Positions 50,533 to 58,916 of a DNA stretch of 64,000 nt are shown one piece after another. Numbering within the stretch: position 1 is the stretch's first letter; every line of letters starts with the position of its first letter. The DNA comes from Chloroflexota bacterium (GTDB lineage: Bacteria; Chloroflexota; Dormibacteria; Dormibacterales; Dormibacteraceae): assembly GCA_005882135.1 (NCBI GenBank), contig VBDR01000027.1, positions 1 to 64,000 of the forward strand, in the 5' to 3' direction. The notes beneath the pieces are model-generated. The model was not told the origin of the DNA. It searched no databases and was given only the letters and a program-made list of their open reading frames with translations. Both the position numbers and the translations under genes were made by a program.

Positions 50533-53500
50533 CTATGAAGACGACGGAACCGCCGCGGTCCTGCCGGATTCGTAAAGCTGCGCCATCTCGTCCAGCAGGC
50601 TCAGCAGGTCGGCCTGCCAGCCCTCGCCCTTCCTTCGCATTTTGATGCGGTTCGGACCCACCGCGATCCGCCCCGCCATGCGCCGCGACAGCTCCTCCAC
50701 GTCGAGGAACCGCTGGGGATCGACGCGGATGACGATGTCGTGTCCCTCCGCGATGACAGCGCGCAAACCCATGCGCTGCCCGCGCAGCTTCACGCGCAGC
50801 GAGTACGCCAGGTTGTCGAGCTGGTCCGGCGCGGGCCCGTAGCGGTCCTTCAGAGAACGCAGGATCGAGTCGAGCTCCTCCTCGTCTTCGGCGTTGGCCA
50901 GCTGCCGGTACGCGCCGAGCCGAAGCTTCTCGTCTCGGATGTACGACCGAGGAATGAAGTGGTCGAGCGGCAGATCGAGGTTCATCTCGGCTGTTGACAG
51001 GACATCTCCGACCGCCGTCTCTTCCGACCCGGTGCGGAGCCTGGACACCGCGCTCTGCAGCATCTGCAGGTACATTTCGAAACCGACGGCGGCGATCGCG
51101 CCGTGCTGCTCGGTGCCGAGGAGATTGCCCGCACCGCGGATCTCGAGGTCGCGCAACGCGATCTTGAAGCCCTGCCCGAGCTCGTGCAGCCCGGAGATCA
51201 CGTCGAGCCGCTTGTCCGCCTCCTCGGTCAGCGACCGCCGGGGATCGAAGAGGAAGTACGCGTAGGCGCGGCGGCCCGATCGCCCGACCCGACCCCGCAG
51301 CTGATAGAGCTGGGCGAGACCGAATCGGTCGGAGCGCTCGACGATGATCGTGTTGACGTTCGGGATGTCGAGTCCCGATTCGATGATCGTCGTGCACACC
51401 AGCACGTCGTGCTTGCCGGATTCGAACTCCACCATCACCGACGCGAGGTCGTCCTCCGACATCTGGCCGTGGCCGATCGCTATGCGCGCCTGCGGCATGA
51501 GCCCGCTCACTCGCTGCGCCGCCTTCTGAATCGTGCGCACCCGGTTGTGCACGAAATAGACCTGACCCCCGCGCTGCAGCTCGCGGCCGATCGCCTCCCT
51601 GATCAGCTCGTCGTCATCCGCCGTGACATACGTCTTGATCGGCTGCCGTTCTTCAGGCGGCGTCTGGATCACGCTCATGTCGCGGATGCCTCCCACCGCC
51701 ATGTGCAGAGTGCGCGGGATCGGCGTCGCCGAGAGAGACAACACGTCGAGCTGGGTGCGCAGCTTCTTCAGCCTCTCCTTCTGCATCACGCCGAAGCGGT
51801 GCTCCTCGTCGACGACGAGCAGGCCGAGGCGCTTGAAACGGACGTCCCGCTGAAGCAGCCGGTGCGTTCCGACCACGATGTCGACGTGTCCGCTCTTGAG
51901 GCCCTCGATAGTGCGCGCCTGCGTCTCGTCGTCGACGAATCGAGAGAGCATCTCGACCACGACCGGGAAGTTTTTCAGGCGCTCCCGGAAAACGTGGAAG
52001 TGCTGCTGGGCGAGCACGGTGGTCGGTGCCAGCACCGCCACCTGCTTGCCGCTCATGGCCGCCTTGAACGCCGCCCGGAGCGCCAGCTCGGTTTTGCCGA
52101 AACCGACGTCGCCGCACAGCAGGCGGTCCATCGGCCGGTCTGACTCCATGTCGGCCTTGATCTCGGCCAGCGCGGCCACCTGGTCCGGGGTCTCTTCATA
52201 AGGAAAGGACGACTCGAGCTCCTGCTGCCACGCCGTGTCCGGCGCGAATGCGACACCCGGGCGCGCCTCGCGCATCGAGTAGATCTTCAACAGCTCCTCG
52301 GCGACGTCCTGGACGACCTTGCGCGCCCGTCCCCGCGCGCGCGTCCAGTCGGAGGTGCCGAGGCGGTGCAGCGTCGGCGCACCTTCCCCACCGAGGTATT
52401 TCTGGACCCGGTCGAGGTTTTCGACCGGGACGAAGAGGCGATCCGCTTCGGCGTACTCGAGCTCGAGGTATTCGCGATGCGCGCCGTCGGACTCGAGCAG
52501 ACGCATGCCTTTGAAACGTGCGATTCCGTGGTCGACGTGTACCACCAGCTCATCTGGCGCGAAGTCGAGCGTGAACTCCCGTGTCAGGTCCTCGGTCCGG
52601 GTGCGTGCGACGCGACCGCCACGTGAGGCGCGCCGGATACGGCCGAACAGCTCCGCGTCCGTCGCCAGGTGGAAGCCGATCGCCGGCTGCGAGCAGCCAC
52701 TCGCGATGTCGACCGAGGCATGGTTGAGGGCGGCCTTCAGGTCCAGGTCGAGGTCGAGGTCGATCTCCCTCGTAGCGCCCTTCACACCCGCCTCGTCGAG
52801 CAGGGCGCGCAACCGCTCGTCCTGCTCGGTCGCAAACACGATGGAGGCGGAGTCGCCGCGGACGGCGAAACCGGCGAGCGCACGGGGCTGGCCAACCAGC
52901 GGCTCGCCCTCGAACCAGCCGAGGTCCAGCGCCTCGGCCGCGCCTTCGGCGGCGGTGACGGTGAGGCGAGGCCGGGCCGTGAAATCGTCGAGGCGGCTGA
53001 CCGCCGGCAGGGTGAACTGGCGAGGGAGCTCCCCGCCGCCGGCCTCCGCCGCCGCAAGCATCGCCGTCTCGTCGAGCAGCGTCCGGGCATCGACCAGCTG
53101 GCGGCCTGGCTCGAAATCCAGCACCACCGCGCCCTCCGGCAGATGGTCGAGCAACGACGGCCGGGACGGATCCAGGTACGCGGCGTAAAACTCGACGCCC
53201 GCGAAGGCGGCACCCACCCCCAGCCGTGCCAGCTCGTCCTCCCACTCCGAGCGCACGTCACCCCGCAGGGAGTCGAATGAGACGGACCCACGCAGCCGGT
53301 CGACCGCCGCGGAGCCGCGCTCGGGCCCGATCAGCAGCTCCCGGCCGGTCCTGATCGTCGCGTCGGGGATCGGCATCACCGAGCGCTGGTTCTCGGAATC
53401 GAAGAGCCGCAGAGTCTCGATCAAGTCTCCCGACCATTCGGCGCGGACGGGTGCATCGGCCGCGGACGGAAAAACGTCCAGGATGCCGCCTCGCAGGGAG

Positions 53501-54018
53501 AACTGCCCACGGTCCTCGACCAGAGGCTCGCGCGTATAACCGAGCTCGACGAGGCGGCCCGCCACCGTCACCGGGTCCGGCCCCTGGCCTGGCTTGAGCA
53601 CCACCGTGCCGGCGAGGAGATCGCCCCGCGAGATCGTCTGCCGCGTGATGGCGCGACGTGATGAGACCACCACCACCGGCTCCTTGTCCGCCAGCGCCGC
53701 CAGCGCCTCGAGGCGACGGTTGACCGCCTCGTCAAACGCCGGCGGGCGGTCGAGAAATGAAACCGCGACCTCGGCGAACACATACGTAGATGGTCGACCC
53801 GCCAGCCAGAGCCGCAGCTCATCCGCAAAGCGCTCGGGCCCGGGCACGAGAATGAGCACCGGGCGGCCGCGCTGCGTGATCGCCCTTGCCGTGGCGCCCG
53901 CAACGATCGGCCACGCCGAACGCGGCAGCCGTGCCACCTCGAGCTCCGCCGACCCGTGCGCGATCCATTGTTCAAGCTTTGGTGCCGCGGCTACCGCGCC
54001 TTCCCACAGCGCCGTCAC
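50533..54018 (-). CDS. mfd: Transcription-repair coupling factor Mfd
   Basis: 1161-aa SF2 translocase that removes stalled RNA polymerase and recruits UvrA. UvrB-like N-terminal module, RNA-polymerase-interacting CarD-like domain (ELVVHVDHGIARFKGMRLLE, about residue 475), RecG-like helicase core with DVGFGKTELALRAAFKA (Walker A), VDEEHRFGV (motif II) and SATPIPRTLHMA, and the C-terminal TRCF domain. GTG start overlaps the pth stop by 4 bp; the pth-mfd pair is a classic arrangement. Confidence 0.98.
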   Translation of the reverse strand: MTALWEGAVAAAPKLEQWIAHGSAELEVARLPRSAWPIVAGATARAITQRGRPVLILVPGPERFADELRLWLAGRPSTYVFAEVAVSFLDRPPAFDEAVNRRLEALAALADKEPVVVVSSRRAITRQTISRGDLLAGTVVLKPGQGPDPVTVAGRLVELGYTREPLVEDRGQFSLRGGILDVFPSAADAPVRAEWSGDLIETLRLFDSENQRSVMPIPDATIRTGRELLIGPERGSAAVDRLRGSVSFDSLRGDVRSEWEDELARLGVGAAFAGVEFYAAYLDPSRPSLLDHLPEGAVVLDFEPGRQLVDARTLLDETAMLAAAEAGGGELPRQFTLPAVSRLDDFTARPRLTVTAAEGAAEALDLGWFEGEPLVGQPRALAGFAVRGDSASIVFATEQDERLRALLDEAGVKGATREIDLDLDLDLKAALNHASVDIASGCSQPAIGFHLATDAELFGRIRRASRGGRVARTRTEDLTREFTLDFAPDELVVHVDHGIARFKGMRLLESDGAHREYLELEYAEADRLFVPVENLDRVQKYLGGEGAPTLHRLGTSDWTRARGRARKVVQDVAEELLKIYSMREARPGVAFAPDTAWQQELESSFPYEETPDQVAALAEIKADMESDRPMDRLLCGDVGFGKTELALRAAFKAAMSGKQVAVLAPTTVLAQQHFHVFRERLKNFPVVVEMLSRFVDDETQARTIEGLKSGHVDIVVGTHRLLQRDVRFKRLGLLVVDEEHRFGVMQKERLKKLRTQLDVLSLSATPIPRTLHMAVGGIRDMSVIQTPPEERQPIKTYVTADDDELIREAIGRELQRGGQVYFVHNRVRTIQKAAQRVSGLMPQARIAIGHGQMSEDDLASVMVEFESGKHDVLVCTTIIESGLDIPNVNTIIVERSDRFGLAQLYQLRGRVGRSGRRAYAYFLFDPRRSLTEEADKRLDVISGLHELGQGFKIALRDLEIRGAGNLLGTEQHGAIAAVGFEMYLQMLQSAVSRLRTGSEETAVGDVLSTAEMNLDLPLDHFIPRSYIRDEKLRLGAYRQLANAEDEEELDSILRSLKDRYGPAPDQLDNLAYSLRVKLRGQRMGLRAVIAEGHDIVIRVDPQRFLDVEELSRRMAGRIAVGPNRIKMRRKGEGWQADLLSLLDEMAQLYESGRTAAVPSSS

Positions 54019-54626
54019 GGCAACTCTTCGCAGCCCAGCGCGCCGGCGCGGTTGTAGCGGTCCATCGCGCGTTCGATTCCCGCATCGAGGGCGAGCTCCA
54101 GCGCGTCGGCGACGCCGCTGATCACATGCGGAAGCCGCGCCGCCTCGGCCTTGGTGAACCGGCCGAGCACGTAGTGGCGCCCCGAGGCGGCCCCCTTCCG
54201 CGCTGGCTTGCCGATGCCGACACGGAAACGAACGAAATCGTCGGTGCCGAGCGACGCGATCAGAGAAAGGACGCCGTTGTGTCCGGCGCCTGAGCCGCCG
54301 CGCCTGATCCGCATCCGGCAGAGCGGCAGGTCAAGCTCGTCGTAGACGACCCACGCCTGCTCGGGCGTCAGGCCGGTGTCCCTCAGCGCTTTCGCCACCG
54401 CCTGGCCGGAGAGGTTCATGTAGGTCTGGGGCAGGACGAACCACAGCCCGCGCGACTGCGAGCGGCCGACAAGCGACTGCCATCGCTTCTTGTCGATCGA
54501 GACGCCAACGCGGTGTGCGAGCTCGCGCACGCAGGCAAAACCGAGGTTGTGGCGCGTGTCTCCATAGTCGGACTCGGGGTTACCCAATCCGACTATCAGT
54601 CGATCCTCGATCTTCTCGTTCTCCAA
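54015..54626 (-). CDS. pth: Peptidyl-tRNA hydrolase
   Basis: 203-aa Pth1. Substrate Asn and catalytic His in VGLGNPESDYGDTRHNLGF, then YMNLSGQAV, DELDLPLCRMRIRRGGSGAGHNG, and RFRVGIGKP. Releases peptides from prematurely dropped peptidyl-tRNA. ATG start; overlaps mfd. Confidence 0.96.
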   Translation of the reverse strand: MENEKIEDRLIVGLGNPESDYGDTRHNLGFACVRELAHRVGVSIDKKRWQSLVGRSQSRGLWFVLPQTYMNLSGQAVAKALRDTGLTPEQAWVVYDELDLPLCRMRIRRGGSGAGHNGVLSLIASLGTDDFVRFRVGIGKPARKGAASGRHYVLGRFTKAEAARLPHVISGVADALELALDAGIERAMDRYNRAGALGCEELP

Positions 54627-54675
54627 GCAGGCGCAATAAGGCCCGCGGCGAGCGCCGCAGACCGTGGACTCGAGT

Positions 54676-55131
54676 TTAGAGGCGTCCCGGAGCGAGGGTG
54701 ATGTTGGACTGGCGCAGCGCCTCGTGGCTCAGGCGGGTCATCTCCTTCCGCTCGGCCCGCGTTGCGTGGTCCCAGCCGAGCAGGTGCAGCATGCCGTGCA
54801 CGACCAGCAGCGCGAGCTCGGTCTTGTCGTCCTGCCCATGCTCGGCGGCCTGCCGCTGCGTCGCCGGCCACGAGATCGCGATGTCGCCCAGATGGTCGTC
54901 CGTGCCGGTGAACGACAGCACATCGGTGGCGTGATCCTCGGCGGCGTAAGCGCGGTTCAGCTGCTGCATCTCCTCATCGCTCGTGATCCGAACCGCGACC
55001 GTGGAGGTGCCTTCAGGCAGCCGCGCGGCGACCTCGGGCACCGTCGCGGCGCGAGCCAGCACACGCCGGACGAACGCTGGCGCCACGGCGGCCGGAACAG
55101 CCTTGACGATTTCCGCTTCTAGTACAGTCAC
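54676..55131 (-). CDS. ybeY: Endoribonuclease YbeY
   Basis: 151 aa. The zinc motif HGMLHLLGWDH (HxxxHxxxxxH) is intact, preceded by TDVLSFTG and GDIAIS. Acts in 16S rRNA 3'-end maturation and ribosome quality control. GTG start at 55131, only 5 bp from the divergent epimerase start. Confidence 0.96.
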   Translation of the reverse strand: MTVLEAEIVKAVPAAVAPAFVRRVLARAATVPEVAARLPEGTSTVAVRITSDEEMQQLNRAYAAEDHATDVLSFTGTDDHLGDIAISWPATQRQAAEHGQDDKTELALLVVHGMLHLLGWDHATRAERKEMTRLSHEALRQSNITLAPGRL

Positions 55132-55136
55132 CCTCG

Positions 55137-56078
55137 GTGAAGATTCTCGTCACCGGCGGCGCCGGTTTCATCGGCTCACACGTCGTCGACGCCTACATCG
55201 CCGCCGGCCACGAGGTCGCGGTGCTCGATAACCTCAGCACAGGGCGGGAATCCAACGTCAATCCCGCCGCGAGCCTTCATCGCGTGGACGTCAGGCAGCT
55301 GGCGCAGGTGCAGGCGGCCTTTGCCGCTTTCAAGCCCGAGGTCGTCAACCACCATGCGGCGCAGTCGGAGGTGCCGAAATCTGTGGCCGATCCCGGCTAT
55401 GACGCCCAGGTGAACGTCGTCGGAGGCCTGAACGTCCTCCGAGCGTCCGTCGACAACTCGGTGCGCAAAGTCATCTTCAGCTCCACCGGGGGAGCTCTCT
55501 ACGGTGAGCCCGACATCGTGCCGGCCGGCGAGGACCACCCGATCCGGCCGCTGTCGCCTTACGGGACGAGCAAGTTTGCCTTCGAGCAGTACCTGGGCAC
55601 CTTTGAGCGCACCTTCGGCCTGCGTTTCACGACGCTTCGGTACGCCAACATCTACGGCGCGCGTCAGGACTTCGCCGCTGAGGAAGGCCGCGTGGTCGCC
55701 ATCTTCGCCAGCCGCATGATCGAGGGCAAACCGCTGACGATCGACGGCGACGGCAGTCAGTCGCGGGACATGCTCCACGCCGGCGACGTCGCGACCGCCA
55801 ACCTCGCCGCCCTCGAGAGAGGCGATGGAGGCATCTACCACATCAGCACGGGTATCCCGGTCACGGTCAACGACCTCTTCCGCAAGCTCGCGCTGCTGAC
55901 CGAGTACAAGCTCGAGCCGCGTTTCGGCCCCTCCCGCAAAGGCGATGTCTACCGGATCGCGCTCGACAACCAGCGCGCGCACGAGCAGCTTGGTTGGGAG
56001 CCGCGGATCCAGCTCGAGGAGGGACTGCGCCTCACGGTCAATTACTTCCGCGAGCACATCGCCCGTTCCCGCGCGTAA
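55137..56078 (+). CDS. NAD-dependent nucleotide-sugar epimerase (GalE-like SDR)
   Basis: 313-aa extended short-chain dehydrogenase. VTGGAGFIGSHVVD dinucleotide site, FSSTGGALYGEP, catalytic YGTSK, and RYANIYGARQD. Most like UDP-glucose/UDP-glucuronate-type 4-epimerases; exact sugar unknown. GTG start at 55137. The tiny gap to ybeY leaves no room for a leader: TTGACG at 55103 and TACAGT at 55123 could drive a leaderless mRNA (weak). Confidence 0.88.
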   Translation: MKILVTGGAGFIGSHVVDAYIAAGHEVAVLDNLSTGRESNVNPAASLHRVDVRQLAQVQAAFAAFKPEVVNHHAAQSEVPKSVADPGYDAQVNVVGGLNVLRASVDNSVRKVIFSSTGGALYGEPDIVPAGEDHPIRPLSPYGTSKFAFEQYLGTFERTFGLRFTTLRYANIYGARQDFAAEEGRVVAIFASRMIEGKPLTIDGDGSQSRDMLHAGDVATANLAALERGDGGIYHISTGIPVTVNDLFRKLALLTEYKLEPRFGPSRKGDVYRIALDNQRAHEQLGWEPRIQLEEGLRLTVNYFREHIARSRA

Positions 56079-56081
56079 TCG

Positions 56082-56450
56082 ATGGACGTCGTCAGCTTCC
56101 TTCACGGCTACGGCGCGCGCGTGCTGGTCGTCTTCGCGGTCGTCCTGGCCCTGTGGGGCTCCTATCACTATTTTCGCGACCGGCGCTTGAGCGGGGGTTT
56201 TCGCTCGACCTACCTGATCATGGCCGCGGTCACCGCGCTGCAGGGATTGCTGGGCCTGGCGGCCCTGCTCTTGGGAGCCCATCCGACCCAGGGACTGCTG
56301 CACATGGTTTACGGCATCTTCGCCGTCCTTTTTCTGCCGGGCGCGTACGCCTATACGCGTGGGAACGATTCCCGACGGGAGGCCCTGATCCTCGCCGGCG
56401 CTTCTTGGATCGTGACCATTGCCTACTTCAGGGGCATCTCCACGGGCTAG
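56082..56450 (+). CDS. Small four-helix membrane protein, unknown
   Basis: 122 aa, essentially four transmembrane helices (starting VLVVFAVVLALWGSYHYF, TYLIMAAVTALQGLLGLAAL, GLLHMVYGIFAVLFLPGAYA and LILAGASWIVTIAYF). Not recognised. It starts 3 bp after the epimerase and precedes a second epimerase by 24 bp, so it is likely co-transcribed with polysaccharide genes. Confidence 0.75.
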   Translation: MDVVSFLHGYGARVLVVFAVVLALWGSYHYFRDRRLSGGFRSTYLIMAAVTALQGLLGLAALLLGAHPTQGLLHMVYGIFAVLFLPGAYAYTRGNDSRREALILAGASWIVTIAYFRGISTG

Positions 56451-56474
56451 GCCTGCCTTAAGGTAATCGCCGCG

Positions 56475-57500
56475 ATGGATCCATCCGAGCGCCTGACGAA
56501 GACGAAATCGCGGCCGCCGATCCCCGCCGACCCGGAACGCCGGATCCTGATCACGGGAGGAGCCGGTTTCCTCGGCGTCAACGCCGCGGTCCACCTGATC
56601 AAGGAAGGCTGGTTCGTGACCTTGCTCGACAACCTCAGCCGCCCAGGCACCGAACGCAACCTCAAGTGGCTGATCACCCGGTACCCCAACCGAACCTCGT
56701 TCATCAAAGAGGACGTGAGGAACGCCAGCGCGTTGCCGGAGCACGTGAGGGGCCAGGACGCCATCCTCCACCTGGCGGGGCAGGTGGCGGTCACGACCTC
56801 GCTCGTCGACCCTGGGACCGACTTCGACGTCAACGCGCGGGGCACGCTCAACATGCTCGAGGCAGTCCGCCTCCACAACCACGACGCGCCCTTTCTCTTC
56901 GCATCGACGAACAAGGTCTACGGAAAGCTCGACGAGAACAACTCCGCCTGTAAAGAAACGCAGCCGATTGACTTCCACAGCCCATACGGATGCAGCAAGG
57001 GCGCCGCCGACCAGTACGTCAGGGATTACGCCCGCTGCTTCCACATGAACACCGTCGTGCTTCGGCAGAGCTGCATCTACGGCGCTCACCAGTACGGCAC
57101 CGAGGATCAGGGCTGGGTCGCCCACTTCGTGCACTCGATCCTCAATGAGCGGCCGCTCACCATCTACGGCGACGGCACCCAGGTCCGCGATCTGCTCGAC
57201 GCTCGCGACCTGAGCGCCCTGTATGCAATCGCGATCGACAAGATCGGCATCACGCGGGGCGAGATCTACAACGTCGGCGGCGGAGCCGAAAATCAGCGCA
57301 ACCTCCTGGAGGTCATCGATCAGATCGGTGAGCTGACCGGCAGGAAGCCGCAGTTCAGCCATTCGGACTGGCGCGAAGGCGACCAGAAGTTTTACGTGAG
57401 CGACATCACCAAGGCGAACAACGATCTGGGCTGGACGCCACAGATTCCGTTCGAACGCGGCCTGCGCGAGCTGATCTCGTGGGCCGAGTCGGTCAACTGA
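56475..57500 (+). CDS. NDP-sugar epimerase, CDP-paratose 2-epimerase-like
   Basis: 341-aa extended SDR: ITGGAGFLGVNAAVHL, FASTNKVYGKL, SPYGCSKGAADQYVRDYARC (catalytic Tyr/Lys), RQSCIYGAHQYGTEDQGWV. The N-K-V-Y-G and G-T-E-D-Q-G-W-V strings are those of CDP-tyvelose (paratose) 2-epimerases. A 3,6-dideoxysugar or related product would go to a surface glycan. It converges with the methyltransferase with an 8-bp overlap. Confidence 0.85.
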   Translation: MDPSERLTKTKSRPPIPADPERRILITGGAGFLGVNAAVHLIKEGWFVTLLDNLSRPGTERNLKWLITRYPNRTSFIKEDVRNASALPEHVRGQDAILHLAGQVAVTTSLVDPGTDFDVNARGTLNMLEAVRLHNHDAPFLFASTNKVYGKLDENNSACKETQPIDFHSPYGCSKGAADQYVRDYARCFHMNTVVLRQSCIYGAHQYGTEDQGWVAHFVHSILNERPLTIYGDGTQVRDLLDARDLSALYAIAIDKIGITRGEIYNVGGGAENQRNLLEVIDQIGELTGRKPQFSHSDWREGDQKFYVSDITKANNDLGWTPQIPFERGLRELISWAESVN

Positions 57501-58335
57501 CCTGCCGCACGCAGGTGAAGTGACCGCAGCCGCCCGGCAGCGCACGTAGCAACCGAGCCTCTCCCCACGCGGTCGTCGCCACAGCACGACTGACGCCGCG
57601 CATCACGCTGCCGGCGACACCATGTCGCTCCGCGGACATGTCCTCGACCGACCCGCTTACGGGCCCGCGCAAGTCGAGCCACGAGAAATAGAGAAGGTCG
57701 AGGACCTGCAGCACGAAGTGGTAGCTCCACCGCGTGCGGATCACGGGCAAGCCGGCTGCCGCCGCCATGGCGCGGAACCTTGCCGCGGAAAAGACCTGGA
57801 TGTGGCCGCCGTGGCGGACCTTGGCCGTCCAACGCGTGCCGCATCCGACGAGACGGTAGAGGGTGCGTGGCTGGCCTTCGAGAGGCAGCACGATGTGAAA
57901 TCCACCTCCAGGCTTCAAGACGCGCACCACCTCGCGCAGCACGCGCTCCGGTTCATCGACGTGCTCCAGCACATCGAAGATCCAGACGAAATCGAGCTCG
58001 CCGTCCCCGAACGGCAGTCGCTCCGCGGTCGCCAGCCTGAAATCGACGCCCTGCGGGGAGGCGCTTGCCGCCGCGATCGCCGAATGGCTGACGTCGCACC
58101 CGAACACCTCGAGGTCGGAGCGCTCGCGCTTGACCGCTTTCGCGACCGATCCCGCCCCGCAGCCGACGTCCAGCACGCGCCCGTGTACGGGTCCCAGATC
58201 CTGCAGCAGGTAGCGCAGCTTGAGCCCGTTCATGTACCACGGCTTCGGGCGCAACGGCGCGGCACCCCAGCGCTTGGCCTCGTAGTCGAAGGACGCCGCA
58301 GGCGCTAGGGGCTTGCGGATCGCGCTGCCTGGCAT
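57493..58335 (-). CDS. Class I SAM-dependent methyltransferase
   Basis: 280 aa. Motif I VLDVGCGAGSVAKAV, motif II WIFDVLEHVDEPERVLREVVRVLKPGG. A C-terminal helical extension follows. Family placement is UbiE/Methyltransf_11-like. Position among sugar genes suggests a glycan or glycolipid methyltransferase, but this is context only. ATG at 58335 overlaps the upstream gene by 31 bp. Confidence 0.85.
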   Translation of the reverse strand: MPGSAIRKPLAPAASFDYEAKRWGAAPLRPKPWYMNGLKLRYLLQDLGPVHGRVLDVGCGAGSVAKAVKRERSDLEVFGCDVSHSAIAAASASPQGVDFRLATAERLPFGDGELDFVWIFDVLEHVDEPERVLREVVRVLKPGGGFHIVLPLEGQPRTLYRLVGCGTRWTAKVRHGGHIQVFSAARFRAMAAAAGLPVIRTRWSYHFVLQVLDLLYFSWLDLRGPVSGSVEDMSAERHGVAGSVMRGVSRAVATTAWGEARLLRALPGGCGHFTCVRQVS

Positions 58336-58916
58336 TCGGCCGCCGGCACCGGGCGCACTGTCACGCCCACAATCTTCCAACCCGCCTGCGGCAACTCGCC
58401 GACATCGATGAACCAATCCGGATGCACCTGCAGCGCCCTGGTCAAATCCGCGTCGCCGGCCGGGATTGCGATCAACCGGATGTCATTCGTGCCCAGCCAG
58501 CACCGGACCAGCATGCTGACGGCGACCTCATGATCCTCATACCGATAGCCGGAGGGCGGGTACGCAAACGGGTCGTACATCTCGCTTACCAGATGCCTCC
58601 GCTCGACATGCCCGTATGTGATGTCGGGGCGGTCGGGCGGCACCGCCAGCGCGTGTCTGTTGTAGCCGGGTTCGTTGTACCAGCCACCGAGCTGCTTGCT
58701 TTCCTCGACGGTGGCCTGCCCGTCACCGTATGGACCGGGGTTCTCGGGGTTGCTGAACACGAACATATAAAGGAGACGAGGGACCGCCGCCACGGCTGCC
58801 AGGGTGGCGGTCCAAGCCCAGAAGTGACGATGCGCCTCGGGCTTGACGACCTCGACTTGCGACTGCGGCTCGTCTCCCTCTTCCTCGTCAGCCAGCAGCC
58901 GGGGCAGCAGCTTCAA
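58305..58916 (-). CDS. Membrane-anchored orphan protein
   Basis: 203 aa, not recognised. One membrane helix (FWAWTATLAAVAAVPRLLYM, about residues 33-54) followed by an extracytoplasmic domain rich in aromatic residues (PGPYGDGQATVEESKQLGGW; MYDPFAYPPSGYRYEDHEVA). TTG at 58916 overlaps the TGA of the flippase/GT4 gene (TTGA), which argues for translational coupling and fixes the start. It may assist export or modification of the glycan made by its neighbours. Confidence 0.7.
   Translation of the reverse strand: MKLLPRLLADEEEGDEPQSQVEVVKPEAHRHFWAWTATLAAVAAVPRLLYMFVFSNPENPGPYGDGQATVEESKQLGGWYNEPGYNRHALAVPPDRPDITYGHVERRHLVSEMYDPFAYPPSGYRYEDHEVAVSMLVRCWLGTNDIRLIAIPAGDADLTRALQVHPDWFIDVGELPQAGWKIVGVTVRPVPAAECQAARSASP

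Noticed and set aside
55176..57587. An 803-codon open frame antisense to the two epimerases
   Set aside because: Composition is that of antisense high-GC sequence; both epimerases have complete SDR motifs on the other strand.
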